DNA of 64,000 nt from Nocardia albiluteola (GCF_018860155.1 NZ_JAHKNI010000026.1:1-64000); one strand, 5' to 3'; positions 45,874 to 56,279 are shown, counted from the first letter of the stretch. Notes: generated from the sequence alone by a model not told the origin. Numbers and translations are program-made.

Positions 45874-46164
45874 GTGAGGGTGCGCGTGGAACAGGTGGAG
45901 CCGGTCGTGGCACACCGTGCGGAGTTGGCGGAGGAGTTGCGGGCGTACTTCGGTTCGATCGCCGCCGCCGAATTGGGCAGTGACGACGATATTTTCGAGC
46001 TGGGGCTGGTGAACTCGCTGCGGGCACTGGAGATCGTCGTCCACGTGGAGCAGACCTACGGGATCTCGGTCGAGGTCGAGGATCTCGATCTCGGCAACTT
46101 CCGGACCGCGGCCCGCGCGGCCGCGTTCATCGAGCGCAAGCGGTCCGGGACCGGGCCGTCGTGA
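45874..46164 (+). CDS. Stand-alone acyl carrier protein, FkbJ-type
   Basis: A 96-residue carrier protein. The phosphopantetheine Ser48 lies in ELGLVNSLRALEIV; Asn before the Ser rather than Asp is typical of the FkbJ group that carries glyceryl-derived methoxymalonyl or hydroxymalonyl units. GTG codons at 45880 and 45886 could also start it. The stop overlaps the dehydrogenase start. It should be charged by the FkbH-type protein encoded at 48236. Confidence 0.87.
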   Translation: MRVRVEQVEPVVAHRAELAEELRAYFGSIAAAELGSDDDIFELGLVNSLRALEIVVHVEQTYGISVEVEDLDLGNFRTAARAAAFIERKRSGTGPS

Positions 46165-47255
46165 TCGATGTCGAAAAGGTGGTCGCGGCCGCGGAATCGG
46201 ATGCGGCCCGGTGGGATCGCGATGGCTTGCCCGACGAAATGATCACGCTCGCGGCCCGGACCGGGCTGCTGGGCGCCGATCGGCCGGTGACATTCGGTGG
46301 TGCGGGACTGGATGCGCGTGAACTCGGCCGAATCGCGGCGACGCTCGGACAGTGTTGCACCAGTCTGCGATCGCTGGTCACGGTGCACGGCATGGTCGCC
46401 GCCGCGCTGGATCGCTGGGGCACCGCCGAGCAGCGCCGCGCCTGGCTGCCCGGGCTCACCGCGGGGGAGGTCGTTGCCGCGCTGGCGGCGACCGAGGCCG
46501 GGGCCGGGACCGACTTGGCAGGTGTCGCAACAACTTTCGAGGCCGATGGCGCGGACCGTTTGGTGTCCGGACACAAACTGTGGGTGACGTTCGGCCAGGT
46601 TGCCGACGTGTTCCTGGTACTCGGCACGGCGGACGGCGGACTGTGCGCCGCACTCGTCGAACGCGACCGTCCCGGCGTCTCCGTGGAGCCGGTCGAGGGC
46701 CAGCTCGGCCTGCGCGGCGCCAGGGTGGCCCATATTCGGTTCGACCGCGTGCGGATACCCGCCGCGCAACTGATCGCACCGCCGGGATTCGGCCTGTCCC
46801 ATGTCGTCGGCACGGCCCTGGACCACGGGCGGTTCACCGTCGCGTGGGGGTGCGTCGGGATCGCGCGAGCCTGTCTCGCCGACGCCGCCGCGCACGCCGC
46901 CACCCGCGTTCAGGGTGGTTCCGCACTCGCCGAGCACCAGCTGATCCGTGCGACGCTCGGCCGCTGCTGGGTGGATGTCGAAGGCGCACAAGCCATCTGC
47001 GAGCGCGCGACCGAAGATCGGATCGCCGGATCTGCGCACGCCCTCGTCTCGACCATCGCCGCGAAGTACGCGGCCGCCCATGCCGCGGCCGTGGTCGGTG
47101 AAAGGGCGGTGCAGGTGCTGGGCGCGGCGGGATGCGCACCGGACAGCCGCGTCGGCAGGTTCTACCGCGACGCCAAGGTCATGCAGATTATCGAGGGAGC
47201 ACAGGAGGTCGCCGAGGTGACCATCGGCGAGTACGTACTGCGGGGTGCGCGATGA
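46161..47255 (+). CDS. FkbI-type acyl-CoA/acyl-ACP dehydrogenase
   Basis: A 364-residue flavin dehydrogenase: LAATEAGAGTDLAGVATTF, GQLGLRGARVAHIRFDRVRI, and the C-terminal KVMQIIEGAQEVAEVTIGEY. In FK520-type pathways this family oxidises the ACP-bound glyceryl unit toward the malonyl-type extender, together with a 3-hydroxyacyl dehydrogenase (present at 55448). GTG start overlaps the ACP stop; the end overlaps the KASIII gene. Confidence 0.87.
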   Translation: MIDVEKVVAAAESDAARWDRDGLPDEMITLAARTGLLGADRPVTFGGAGLDARELGRIAATLGQCCTSLRSLVTVHGMVAAALDRWGTAEQRRAWLPGLTAGEVVAALAATEAGAGTDLAGVATTFEADGADRLVSGHKLWVTFGQVADVFLVLGTADGGLCAALVERDRPGVSVEPVEGQLGLRGARVAHIRFDRVRIPAAQLIAPPGFGLSHVVGTALDHGRFTVAWGCVGIARACLADAAAHAATRVQGGSALAEHQLIRATLGRCWVDVEGAQAICERATEDRIAGSAHALVSTIAAKYAAAHAAAVVGERAVQVLGAAGCAPDSRVGRFYRDAKVMQIIEGAQEVAEVTIGEYVLRGAR

Positions 47256-48232
47256 TGAACGCTCCGGTGCGGCTCGGTCCGGTGGCAACGCGGTTCCCCG
47301 CCACCTCCGCCCGAGTGGCCACCCTGGCCGAACTGGACGAACTTCCGGCACACCGACGCGAACACGCGCTGGCACTCGGCATCGAAACGGTGCACACAGC
47401 GGGCGAACTATCCGAGGTGGACCTGGCCGGCGCGGCGGCGACGGCGGCGCTGACCGAGGCCGGGCTCGACGCCGCCGACGTCGACGCGCTGCTGCTGGTC
47501 ACCGGGCGCGCACCCCAGTACCTGCTGGCATCGGAAACGACACGGCTGCAACACCGGATCGGCGCCACTCGCGCCTTCACCGCAGGTGTGGGCGATCTCG
47601 GCTGCGTATCGGTCTCCGCCGCGCTGACCCTCGCCGCGGCGCTGCTGCGCGCCGACGCCGGATACCGCACGATTCTCGTCGTCGCCGCGGCCAAGACCCC
47701 AACCCGCAACCGCTACCGCCCACCCATGACACTGCTCGGCGACGGCGCGGCGGCGCTGCTGGTCACTGCCTCCGGCGGGCGCTGGGAGTTCGTCGACCAG
47801 ATCCTGCGCAGCGACGGCAAATACGCGGACCTGTTCCGAATCGACTACCGCGACACCCCGTCGGCGGCATGGACCGAGGAATGCGCCGACGAATCCACCT
47901 ACTCGTTCCGGCTGGCGGTCGAAAGCAAGAAGCGGTTCGACGTCATCATTCCAGAACTATTGGAACGCAACGGTGTCCGGCTCGGCTCGGTCGGGCCGAT
48001 CCTCATGCAGAACCTGTCCGGCGGTGCGTTCGCGTTCTGGGAGGAGGCCCTCGACGCCACCATCGACGCGGCCTGCCGGAGCAATCTGGCGGCATACGGG
48101 CATCTGGGCTCGGTGGACATGCTGGTCAACCTGGAGGCCGCGGCGGCCACCCGCGCGTCCGGTGAATATGCGCTGCTGTTGAACAGCAGTCCGGTGGCCG
48201 CGTGGAGCGCCGGCCTGATGCGGAGGGTATGA
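47252..48232 (+). CDS. KASIII-like protein with altered active site
   Basis: A 326-residue thiolase-fold protein. The nucleophile Cys118 is kept (GVGDLGCVSVSAAL). Where FabH has the His (HQAN) this protein reads LMQNLSGG, and where FabH has Asn (GNTS) it reads GHLGS. So the usual Cys-His-Asn set becomes Cys plus non-standard partners. It may act as an acyltransferase or transfer the unusual extender between carriers rather than as a normal ketosynthase. ATG 47252 overlaps the upstream stop. Confidence 0.78.
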   Translation: MMNAPVRLGPVATRFPATSARVATLAELDELPAHRREHALALGIETVHTAGELSEVDLAGAAATAALTEAGLDAADVDALLLVTGRAPQYLLASETTRLQHRIGATRAFTAGVGDLGCVSVSAALTLAAALLRADAGYRTILVVAAAKTPTRNRYRPPMTLLGDGAAALLVTASGGRWEFVDQILRSDGKYADLFRIDYRDTPSAAWTEECADESTYSFRLAVESKKRFDVIIPELLERNGVRLGSVGPILMQNLSGGAFAFWEEALDATIDAACRSNLAAYGHLGSVDMLVNLEAAAATRASGEYALLLNSSPVAAWSAGLMRRV

Positions 48233-48235
48233 GCG

Positions 48236-49261
48236 GTGGTGGCAATGGTGAAATGCCTGGTCTGGGATCTCGACGACACCATCTGGCCCGGCGTCGTCCT
48301 CGAATCCGATGGCGGGATCCCCAAACCCGAAGTGCTACGCGCGATCCGCACCCTGGACGAACGCGGAATCCTGCACGCCGTCGCGAGCCGCGGCGAACTG
48401 TCAGCCGCCACAGCGCATTTGCGCAGGCACGGCATCGAGGACGTGTTCTCGGCGGTCGAGGTCGGCTGGGGCCCGAAGTCGGAGGCGATCCGCCGGATCG
48501 CGGAATCGCTCGATATCGGGCGCGAGACCATAGCGTTCGTCGACAACGATCCGGTCGAGCTGGCCGAGGTGGCGACCTCCTGTCCCGAGGTCCGGTGCTA
48601 TCCGGTCGATCGCATACCCGAGCTGCCGAACCTTCCGGAATTCACGCCCGGGACAGTGACATCCGAAGCGCGGCACCGCCGCTCGTACTATCGCGCCGAA
48701 CGCGCCCGCCGTGTCGGCGCGGCCGAATTCGCCGGCTCGGATGCGGACTTCCTTGCGTCGTTGGGCCTGGTCATGACCGTGCGCGCGGCATCCGAAGAAG
48801 ACCTTGCCAGGGCCAACGAGCTGACCGTCCGCACCCATCAGCTCAACACCACCGGGGTCACCTTCGATATCGACGAACTGCGGGAACTGTGCGCGTCACC
48901 ACGCCACGAGGTGCTCGTGGCATCCCTGCGTGACCGATTCGGCGGCTACGGCACCATCGGACTGGCGGTCTCGGAGATCCGCGGCTCCGATTCGGTGCTG
49001 CTCCTGCTGCTCATGTCCTGCCGAGTGATGTCGCGCGGAGTCGGGACGGCGCTGATTCGCGAAATCGTCCGCCGCGCACGCGCGGCGGGCCGACGGCCGA
49101 CCGCGGAATTCGTGGCGACCCCGGTCAACCGGGTGATGCTCGTGACCCTCAGATTCGCCGGATTCGAGGTGCTCGAATCCGACGGTGACCGTGTGGTGCT
49201 CGTATGCACGGTGCCACCGGAGGACATCAGCGGAACCGGCCATGTCGAGGTGGCCCGATGA
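48236..49261 (+). CDS. FkbH-type glyceryl-loading HAD protein
   Basis: A 341-residue protein. The N-terminal HAD domain has the DxD motif at 11-13 (LVWDLDDTIWPG) and FVDNDPVELAEV. The C-terminal half is GNAT-like (NELTVRTHQLNTTG, SCRVMSRGVGTALI). FkbH proteins take 1,3-bisphosphoglycerate, dephosphorylate it and load D-glyceryl on the ACP. GTG 48236 has GGAGGG ahead. It is the marker gene for this extender type. Confidence 0.9.
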   Translation: MVAMVKCLVWDLDDTIWPGVVLESDGGIPKPEVLRAIRTLDERGILHAVASRGELSAATAHLRRHGIEDVFSAVEVGWGPKSEAIRRIAESLDIGRETIAFVDNDPVELAEVATSCPEVRCYPVDRIPELPNLPEFTPGTVTSEARHRRSYYRAERARRVGAAEFAGSDADFLASLGLVMTVRAASEEDLARANELTVRTHQLNTTGVTFDIDELRELCASPRHEVLVASLRDRFGGYGTIGLAVSEIRGSDSVLLLLLMSCRVMSRGVGTALIREIVRRARAAGRRPTAEFVATPVNRVMLVTLRFAGFEVLESDGDRVVLVCTVPPEDISGTGHVEVAR

Positions 49262-51138
49262 GCACAGCAATGAGGGATGGTGGCCGGGTGGGCGGTGACC
49301 AGGCCACGGACCTGCTGCGGGGAATCCTCCAGCAGGCCGAGCGGGTACCCCACCGCACCGCGCTCGTGGTGGGGGACCGGTCGCTCACCTACCGCGAACT
49401 CGCCACTGCCACCGCACATCTCGCGCGCAGGCTGGTTGCCGCGGGCGTGCGGCCCGGACAGACGGTCATGGTGTACCAACGGCAGAGCCTGGACACTCTG
49501 ATCGGCATGATCGCGGCTCTGCGCGCGGCCGCGGCGTGGTGTGTGGTCGAACCGGGCCGTCCCGTATCGGCGGTGCGTTCGGTGGTGGCGGACGCGACCT
49601 GTACCGCGCTGATCATCGACGGGCGCGACGATTCCACGACGCGTGACGAGGTGGCCGCGCTGGTGACCGGCACGGCGACGGCGGTGCTCGATATCGCCGA
49701 GGACACCGAGCCACCCGCCGTGGCGCTGCCGGACCAGCCGCCGCTGCGGTCGCCCGCGTACGTCATCACCACGTCCGGTTCGACGGGTGAGCCGAAGGCC
49801 GTCGTCGTATCGCGGGCCAACCTCGCCACCTTGATCGGCTCACGGAACTATCCGTACACCGACGGCGAGCTCGTGACCTTCTCGGCGATGCGCCTGATCT
49901 GGGATGGCTCCCTCTCGGCACTGGCCTGGGCGCTCACCGTCGGCGGCACCAGTGTGCTCCCGGACGCCCAGATGCTGCCCGACGTCGACGTGGTCGCCGA
50001 ACTCGCTGTCCGCCATGGCGTATCACATTTCGTTGCGACGCCCTCGTTCTACCGGCTGCTGCTGCCGCGACTGGCCGAGCTGAAGTCGACGCTGCGGATC
50101 GTCACGCTCTGCGGCGAGCCGATGTCGATTCGCCTCGTCGAAGAGCACCGCGAGGTGCTGCCCTCGACAAGCCTGCACAACGAATACGGTCCGACCGAGG
50201 CGACCGTGACCTGTATCTGCCACGTCGTGTCGGAGACGCCGCAGCCCGTCGTGCCGATCGGCACGCCGACCGACGGCACGACGGCGCACATTCTCGACGG
50301 CTCGCTCCGGACGGTCCGCTGGGGTACTCGCGGTGACCTGTACCTCGGGGGCGGACAGGTCGCCGACGGTTATGCGGCACGGCCCGGACTGACCGCGGCC
50401 CGGTTCGTGGCCGACCCGTTCGCGACCGAACCGGGCGGCCGCATGTACCGCACCGGCGATCTCGCGCGGGTCGACGGCAGCGGTCACATCGAATTCCACG
50501 GGCGTGCCGACAGTCAGGTGAAGGTGCGGGGCGTCCGGGTCGAACGCGCCGCGGTCGAAGCGGTGCTGCAGGCACATCCCGCCGTGCAGGAGGCGGTCGT
50601 GCTGGATGCGATGGACTCCGACGATGTCGTGTACCTGGCCGCCTTCTGGGTGCCCGCGGCCGGTGTCGCGCCACCGCCCACCGTCGGCGCGCTGACCGGA
50701 TACTGCGCGGAACGGCTTGTGCCCGAATCGGTTCCGGAACGGTTCGTGGCGGTCGACACCCTGCCGATCGCACCGGGCAGCAGCAAGCTCGATGAAGCGG
50801 CCCTGCGTGCGCTGCTGCACTTGCGTCCCGAACGGCGCACGGTCCCGTCACGGGATGGTTGGACCGAGAACGAACGGGCGGTTGGCGAGATCTGGTCCGA
50901 AGTGCTGCTGCACGACGAATTCGACCGTGAGGACCGGTTCTTCGATGTAGGCGGCAACTCCCATCGGGTGGTCGCACTCCATCTGCGCCTCGAGGCCGGG
51001 TGGCCGGGTGCGATCTCGGTGGGGATGCTGTTCGACCTCGACACCGTGGCCGCACAGGCGGACGCGCTGTCGGCGGATCCGGCGACCCGAATCGAGTCCG
51101 AACCGGCGGACAGCACGCCATTGGCTTTCGAGGTGTGA
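49258..51138 (+). CDS. Stand-alone NRPS adenylation-PCP protein
   Basis: A 626-residue protein with a complete A domain (about 20-520): A3 TTSGSTGEPKAVVV, A5 NEYGPTEATVTC, A7 YRTGDLARVD, A10 PIAPGSSKLDE (catalytic Lys). A PCP with Ser568 (DVGGNSHRVVALH) follows. My by-eye pocket residues are D-G-S-V-T-C-E-V-T-K, unlike codes I remember, so the amino acid is not predicted. It loads its own PCP and supplies a unit in trans to a C domain. ATG overlaps the FkbH stop. Confidence 0.88.
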   Translation: MSTAMRDGGRVGGDQATDLLRGILQQAERVPHRTALVVGDRSLTYRELATATAHLARRLVAAGVRPGQTVMVYQRQSLDTLIGMIAALRAAAAWCVVEPGRPVSAVRSVVADATCTALIIDGRDDSTTRDEVAALVTGTATAVLDIAEDTEPPAVALPDQPPLRSPAYVITTSGSTGEPKAVVVSRANLATLIGSRNYPYTDGELVTFSAMRLIWDGSLSALAWALTVGGTSVLPDAQMLPDVDVVAELAVRHGVSHFVATPSFYRLLLPRLAELKSTLRIVTLCGEPMSIRLVEEHREVLPSTSLHNEYGPTEATVTCICHVVSETPQPVVPIGTPTDGTTAHILDGSLRTVRWGTRGDLYLGGGQVADGYAARPGLTAARFVADPFATEPGGRMYRTGDLARVDGSGHIEFHGRADSQVKVRGVRVERAAVEAVLQAHPAVQEAVVLDAMDSDDVVYLAAFWVPAAGVAPPPTVGALTGYCAERLVPESVPERFVAVDTLPIAPGSSKLDEAALRALLHLRPERRTVPSRDGWTENERAVGEIWSEVLLHDEFDREDRFFDVGGNSHRVVALHLRLEAGWPGAISVGMLFDLDTVAAQADALSADPATRIESEPADSTPLAFEV

Positions 51139-54100
51139 AGGACACCGTAATCGTGAATACAGCAAGCAACGACGACATCGCGATCGTCGGAATCGGAGTG
51201 CGCTTTCCGGACGCGTCGAACCTCGGCGAATTCCGCGCGAATCTCGCCGACGGCCGGGACTCGATCGGGCCGATGCCGGACGCGCGCGCGGCGGCGACCG
51301 GATTGGACCGCACCGTCGGCTACCTCCCCATGGGGCATCTGGCCGACATCCACACCTTCGACTACGCCTTCTTCGAACTGTCCAAACGCGAAGCATCGCT
51401 GATGGATCCGCAACAGCGCATCGCCCTCGAGCTGGCGCACCGGGCGATCGAGGACGCCGGATACGCGACCGCCACCCTCCGGGAGGCCACGACCGCGGTG
51501 GTGTTCAGCGCACCGATGCCGACCTACCACGCCATGGCGGTCGATCCCGGCCCGCTCAGCATGCTGGGCAACCTGCCCTTCGGCACCACGGCCCGCATTG
51601 CGCATCTGCTGGGGCTGACCGGGCCGTGCTACGCGATCGACAGCGGCTGCAATGCCTCGCTCATCGCCGTTCACCACGCCTGCCGCGAGTTGCGCTGTGG
51701 CGATGCGGATTACGCGCTTGCGGGCGGGGTCAGTGTGCGCGCCAACGGATCTCCGGAATGGACCGCCCGGACGATGACGGAACTCGCCTCGCCCAGCGGA
51801 CAGTGCCGGGCCTTCGACGCAGACGCCGACGGCACGGTGCCCGGCGAGGGCGGCGCCGCCCTGTTACTGACCACGCTCGGCCGCGCGCGCGCCGACCGCG
51901 CGCCCGTCTATGCCGTTATCCGCGGCAGTGCCGTGCTGCACAACGGGCACTCCTCCGCGACGATCAGCACCCCCAGCGCCGCCGCCCAGGCGCGGGTGAT
52001 CGCGAAAGCGTGGCGGAATGCGGGCGTCGATCCGCGCGACGCCGGATACCTCGAGGCGCACGGGTCCGCCACCCGGCTGGGCGACGCGGTCGAGCTCGAG
52101 GGCCTGCGCAGCGCCTTCGGTGGACGGTCGCGGCCCCTGCCGATCGGATCGGTCAAGACCAATATCGGGCATCTCGATCACGCCGCGGGAGTCGCCGGAC
52201 TGGTGAAAGCCGCGCTGACCGTCGCCGAGGGCCGCCTGTATCCGTCACTGCATTTCCGCCGTCCCACCGGCGATTTCGATCTGGCCGCGGCCGGGATCGA
52301 GGTGGTCACCGCACAGCGATCGTGGGCCGCCGAGAGCGGCCCGCGTGTCGCCGGAGTCAGCTCGTACAGTCTCGGCGGTGCGAACGCGCACTGTGTCGTA
52401 CAAGAGGCTTCCGACGATCCGGTGGTCGAACGACCCCGGGAGCCGGGTAGCCGGCTCGTCGGGATTTCGGCGCGGACCCCGGCGGCGCTTGCCGAACTGT
52501 GCCGCGAGCTGGCGACCGCACTGCGCGGCGGCGCAATCGATCTCGCCGACATCGCGTTCACGCTCGGCCGCGGCCGTACGCATTACGGATATCGCGTAGC
52601 GGTATGTGCCACGGGCACCGACGATCTCGTCGATGAGCTCGTGCGGCGTGGCGCGGGCATCGATGCGGACAGCGAGCAGCCGGTCTCGCCGCGAGTGGCC
52701 CTACTTCTTTCGCCCGGTGCGGTGCCCGTCGGGATCGAACCCGCCGAGCTGCCCGCCCAGCTGCCCGCGACGGGAGCCGTCGCCGATGTGCTCGCGCGCC
52801 AGATCGCGGTACACGATCGGTTGCGCGCCTGCGGGATCGGTTTCGCCGCGATTCTGAGCGGGGGAGCGTCGAAGTTCGCGGCCCGGTATTTGCTCGGATC
52901 GTCGGCGCCCATCGACCCCGACGAACTGGCAACCGCCGCGGCGGCTCCCGTCGTGGACCGGACCCGACTGCTCGCGGCGGCGGACACACTGTTGCGGGAT
53001 GGGCCGGTCGTGTTCGTGGACCCCAGCCCGGACGGCATGCTGGGCCGATTGCTCGCCGAAGGCCTGCCGGGGCGTCCCGACGCGGAGATCCTGTTCGGCA
53101 CAGCCGATTCGGGTGGCCCGACCGGCATCCTCGGCCGCCTCTACGAGCGCGGTGTGCACCTCGACTGGGCGCGGGTGAACGCCGACGACGGCCGCCGAGT
53201 GCGGCTACCGGGACATCCGCTGCACGGCTCCCGCTGCTGGGTCGAGTTGCCCACGGCCGCGTCCGTCGGGATTCCCGCTGCTCCGCGGTCCACTGCGGAA
53301 CGACCGGAGGATGCGACGGAATGGCTGCGTGTGATGTTGCGCGAACTCCTGCACTCCGAGACCGAAATCGGTGCGGACGACGACTATTTCGACCTCGGCG
53401 GTAATTCGATCATCGCCGTGCAACTGGTCGAGCGCGTCGCCGAGACCTACGGATTCCGGCCCAAGCTGCTCGACGTCTACGAGCGCCCCAAGGTCGCCGA
53501 TTTCGCCGAGCTGCTGCGTGCGGGTGCCGTCCCGGCGGCGGCCGAGCCGGGACCTGCGCCGATCACGCGGACCGACGAGCTGGTCATGTCGCCCGGGCAG
53601 GAGCGAATGTGGTTCCACCACCAGCTCGTTCCGGACACCACCCTCTACAACTACCCGGTCGTCAATGTGCTGCGGGGCGCGATCGATATCGCGGCCGTCA
53701 AGGGCACCTTCGAGGATTTCGCCGAGCGGCACGAACCGCTGCGCTACAACCTCGTCGAGATCGACGGACTGCCCGCGGTCCGGGTCCGACCGGCGCTCGG
53801 CGAATTCTTTCGTGTCGCCGATGTTTCCGGCGCGACCGACCCCGTCGTCGCCGCCCGCGAGCTGATTCGCCAGGCCGCCTCGACGCCATTCGACCTGACC
53901 CGGGACCCGCTGGTCCGGGTGCTGCTGGTGACGCTGTCACCGGAGGCGCATGTCCTGCAGGTGACTTGCCATCACTGCGTCACCGACGGCGCCACCCCGG
54001 GCATCCTCGCCCGCGAGATTCCCCAGCTGTACGCCGCCCGGCAGGAGGGCCGGGCCGCCGCGCTCGAACCGCTGCCGATCCGCTACCGCGACTACGCGCG

Positions 54101-55451
54101 CTGGCATCGCGGGATGCTCGAGTCGGGCGCACTCGAGCACGAGCTCGAATACTGGGTACATCTGCTGCGTGATGTGCCGAAGCTGCAGTTGCCGACCGAT
54201 TTTCCGCGACCGCCGCGCAAGACGTTCGTCGGCGATCTGGAGCCGTTCACGGTGTCGGCCGAGTTGCTGGAGCAGTTGCGCGCGATGGCGAAGCGGGCAT
54301 CGGTTTCGCTGTTCGTGGTGCTGCTGACCGGCCTTTACGTCCTGCTCGCGCGCCGCAGCGGACAACGCGACATCGTGATCGGCACGCCGACCACCGGCCG
54401 CACCCGCCGCGAGCTCGAAGGACTCATCGGCTTCTTCAACAGCACGGTCGCGCTGCGGGCCAACCTGTCCGGTCCCGCGACGGTGGCTGATCTGCTCGAG
54501 CGGGTGCGCGCAATCGTCCTGGGAGCGCTCGAGAATCAGGAGATTCCTTTCGAACGGGTCGTCAACGCACTCGACGACCAGCGCGACCTGTCCCGCACCC
54601 CGATCTTCGATGTCCTCTACGTCCACCAGGAACTTGCCGGCACGGGCAATCCCATCGGGGACGGCGAGATGGAATTCTTCGACCTGGAGCATTCGATACA
54701 CAACGCGTTCGGCGGATTGCCCACTGGCACCGCGAAATTCGACCTCAGCCTGATCACCTACGATCGCAGCGACGGCCACGACATGCTGGCTTGTTTCGAG
54801 TACAGCACCGAGCTGTTCACCCAGCGCACGGCCGCGGGCTTCGCCGCCGCCTATCTCGACATCCTCGCCGAACTGGTGGGGTCGGCCGCCGACCGTCCGA
54901 TCGACGAGCTCGTGACCGTCGCGACGGCGCCGGAACCGGTGGCGGCACTGGAAATCCCGTCGGACCGGCCGCGCGGCACCATGCCGTACACCACTGCGAC
55001 CATTCGTGAGCCGCTGGACGCCGCACCCCGCGATGCCGAGCTGCTCGGCGCGTGGATTGCGTTGCTGGCCTGGTATTCGGGTTCCGACGAGGTCTCGGTC
55101 GGACTCGCGACGGGTACGGCCCACATCGACCTCGCCGACGAACCCGACGGGACCGAATTGCTCGCGCGGGTCGCAGCGGCGCTGGCAACACCGACGGCCA
55201 CCAGCGGCGACGCGGCGATCCGCTATCGCACCGGCCGCCCGGATGCGGCGGAACTAGCGCTCGAGCTGGCGCGGACCGGTGCCTCCACCCTCATCGAATT
55301 GTCTTATGCCACGGAACTGTTCGACGAATCCACCGCGCTGGACATGCTCGGAGATCTGCTCCGGATGCTGCGCGCCCTACAGCGGACGCCGCACGATCCG
55401 GTGCCGGATATCACGCTGCGGAGTATCGCGGGAACGGAGGTGACCCGATGA
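51135..55451 (+). CDS. Hybrid PKS/NRPS protein: KS, degenerate AT region, PCP, C, C-like remnant
   Basis: About 1438 residues. KS at 12-430 with Cys172 (AIDSGCNASLIAVHHA), first His in EAHGSATRLGD and second in NIGHLDHAAG. Residues 435-720 are a shrunken AT-like region without the GHSxG nucleophile motif. Carrier domain with Ser758 (YFDLGGNSIIAVQL). C domain about 825-1260 with HHCVTDG at 946-952. The last 150 residues look like the end lobe of a second C domain only (ALLAWYSGSDEVSVGLATG, then ELSYATELFDESTALDM). The KS must get its extender from a separate carrier protein, fitting the FkbJ-type ACP. GTG 51135 overlaps the previous stop; GTG 51153 is an alternative with AAGGA. Confidence 0.85.
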   Translation: MKDTVIVNTASNDDIAIVGIGVRFPDASNLGEFRANLADGRDSIGPMPDARAAATGLDRTVGYLPMGHLADIHTFDYAFFELSKREASLMDPQQRIALELAHRAIEDAGYATATLREATTAVVFSAPMPTYHAMAVDPGPLSMLGNLPFGTTARIAHLLGLTGPCYAIDSGCNASLIAVHHACRELRCGDADYALAGGVSVRANGSPEWTARTMTELASPSGQCRAFDADADGTVPGEGGAALLLTTLGRARADRAPVYAVIRGSAVLHNGHSSATISTPSAAAQARVIAKAWRNAGVDPRDAGYLEAHGSATRLGDAVELEGLRSAFGGRSRPLPIGSVKTNIGHLDHAAGVAGLVKAALTVAEGRLYPSLHFRRPTGDFDLAAAGIEVVTAQRSWAAESGPRVAGVSSYSLGGANAHCVVQEASDDPVVERPREPGSRLVGISARTPAALAELCRELATALRGGAIDLADIAFTLGRGRTHYGYRVAVCATGTDDLVDELVRRGAGIDADSEQPVSPRVALLLSPGAVPVGIEPAELPAQLPATGAVADVLARQIAVHDRLRACGIGFAAILSGGASKFAARYLLGSSAPIDPDELATAAAAPVVDRTRLLAAADTLLRDGPVVFVDPSPDGMLGRLLAEGLPGRPDAEILFGTADSGGPTGILGRLYERGVHLDWARVNADDGRRVRLPGHPLHGSRCWVELPTAASVGIPAAPRSTAERPEDATEWLRVMLRELLHSETEIGADDDYFDLGGNSIIAVQLVERVAETYGFRPKLLDVYERPKVADFAELLRAGAVPAAAEPGPAPITRTDELVMSPGQERMWFHHQLVPDTTLYNYPVVNVLRGAIDIAAVKGTFEDFAERHEPLRYNLVEIDGLPAVRVRPALGEFFRVADVSGATDPVVAARELIRQAASTPFDLTRDPLVRVLLVTLSPEAHVLQVTCHHCVTDGATPGILAREIPQLYAARQEGRAAALEPLPIRYRDYARWHRGMLESGALEHELEYWVHLLRDVPKLQLPTDFPRPPRKTFVGDLEPFTVSAELLEQLRAMAKRASVSLFVVLLTGLYVLLARRSGQRDIVIGTPTTGRTRRELEGLIGFFNSTVALRANLSGPATVADLLERVRAIVLGALENQEIPFERVVNALDDQRDLSRTPIFDVLYVHQELAGTGNPIGDGEMEFFDLEHSIHNAFGGLPTGTAKFDLSLITYDRSDGHDMLACFEYSTELFTQRTAAGFAAAYLDILAELVGSAADRPIDELVTVATAPEPVAALEIPSDRPRGTMPYTTATIREPLDAAPRDAELLGAWIALLAWYSGSDEVSVGLATGTAHIDLADEPDGTELLARVAAALATPTATSGDAAIRYRTGRPDAAELALELARTGASTLIELSYATELFDESTALDMLGDLLRMLRALQRTPHDPVPDITLRSIAGTEVTR

Positions 55452-56279
55452 ACGACATCGTCGCGGTGATCGGGGCGGGCACCATGGGCAGCGGTATCGC
55501 ACAGTGCCTTGCGCAGGCGGGGTACCAGGTCGAGGTCGTCGAACCCGATCGGAGTGCCGCCGAGCGCGCACGACGTGGCCTCGGCGAGGCGGTGCGCTTG
55601 GCGCTGCTGCTGGGGCGTGGTGATCGCCGGACCGCAACCGGCATCGGCGGGCGCGTGCGGTGGGTGGAGCGGATCGACGAGCTGAGCGCGGTCGGCTTCG
55701 TCATCGAGTGCGCGACCGAGCGGACCACGCTGAAGGAGCGGCTGTTCGGTGAACTGGACCGGCACTGCCCCGATGACGCTGTGCTGGCGTCGTGTACGTC
55801 CGCGATTCCGATCGCCCGATTGGCCGCCGCGACCGAACGACCGGATCGGGTGCTCGGCCTGCATTTCATGAATCCGGCGCCGTTGACGACCGCGGTCGAG
55901 GTCGTACGCGGCGAACAGACCGCCCCGCAGACCCTGAAACAGGCAACCGACCTCATCGCCGCGCTCGGCAAGGAGGCGATCGTCGTCGGCGACCGTCCCG
56001 GTTTCGTTCTGAACCGCGTACTGATGCTGAGCATCGCGGAGGCCGCCGCAACGCTGGACACCGGAACGGATGCCGCGACGGTGGATGCCCTGTTCGAGCA
56101 GTGCCTCGGGCACCGCATGGGTCCACTGCGCACCGCCGACCTGATCGGGCTGGACAACGTGGCCGACACCATCGAGGTGTTGCGACGCGAGACCGGCGCG
56201 TCCCACTACCACGTGCCGCCCGCGCTCGCGGCACTCGTCGACGCCGGACACTTCGGGCGTAAGACCGGACGGGGGTTCC

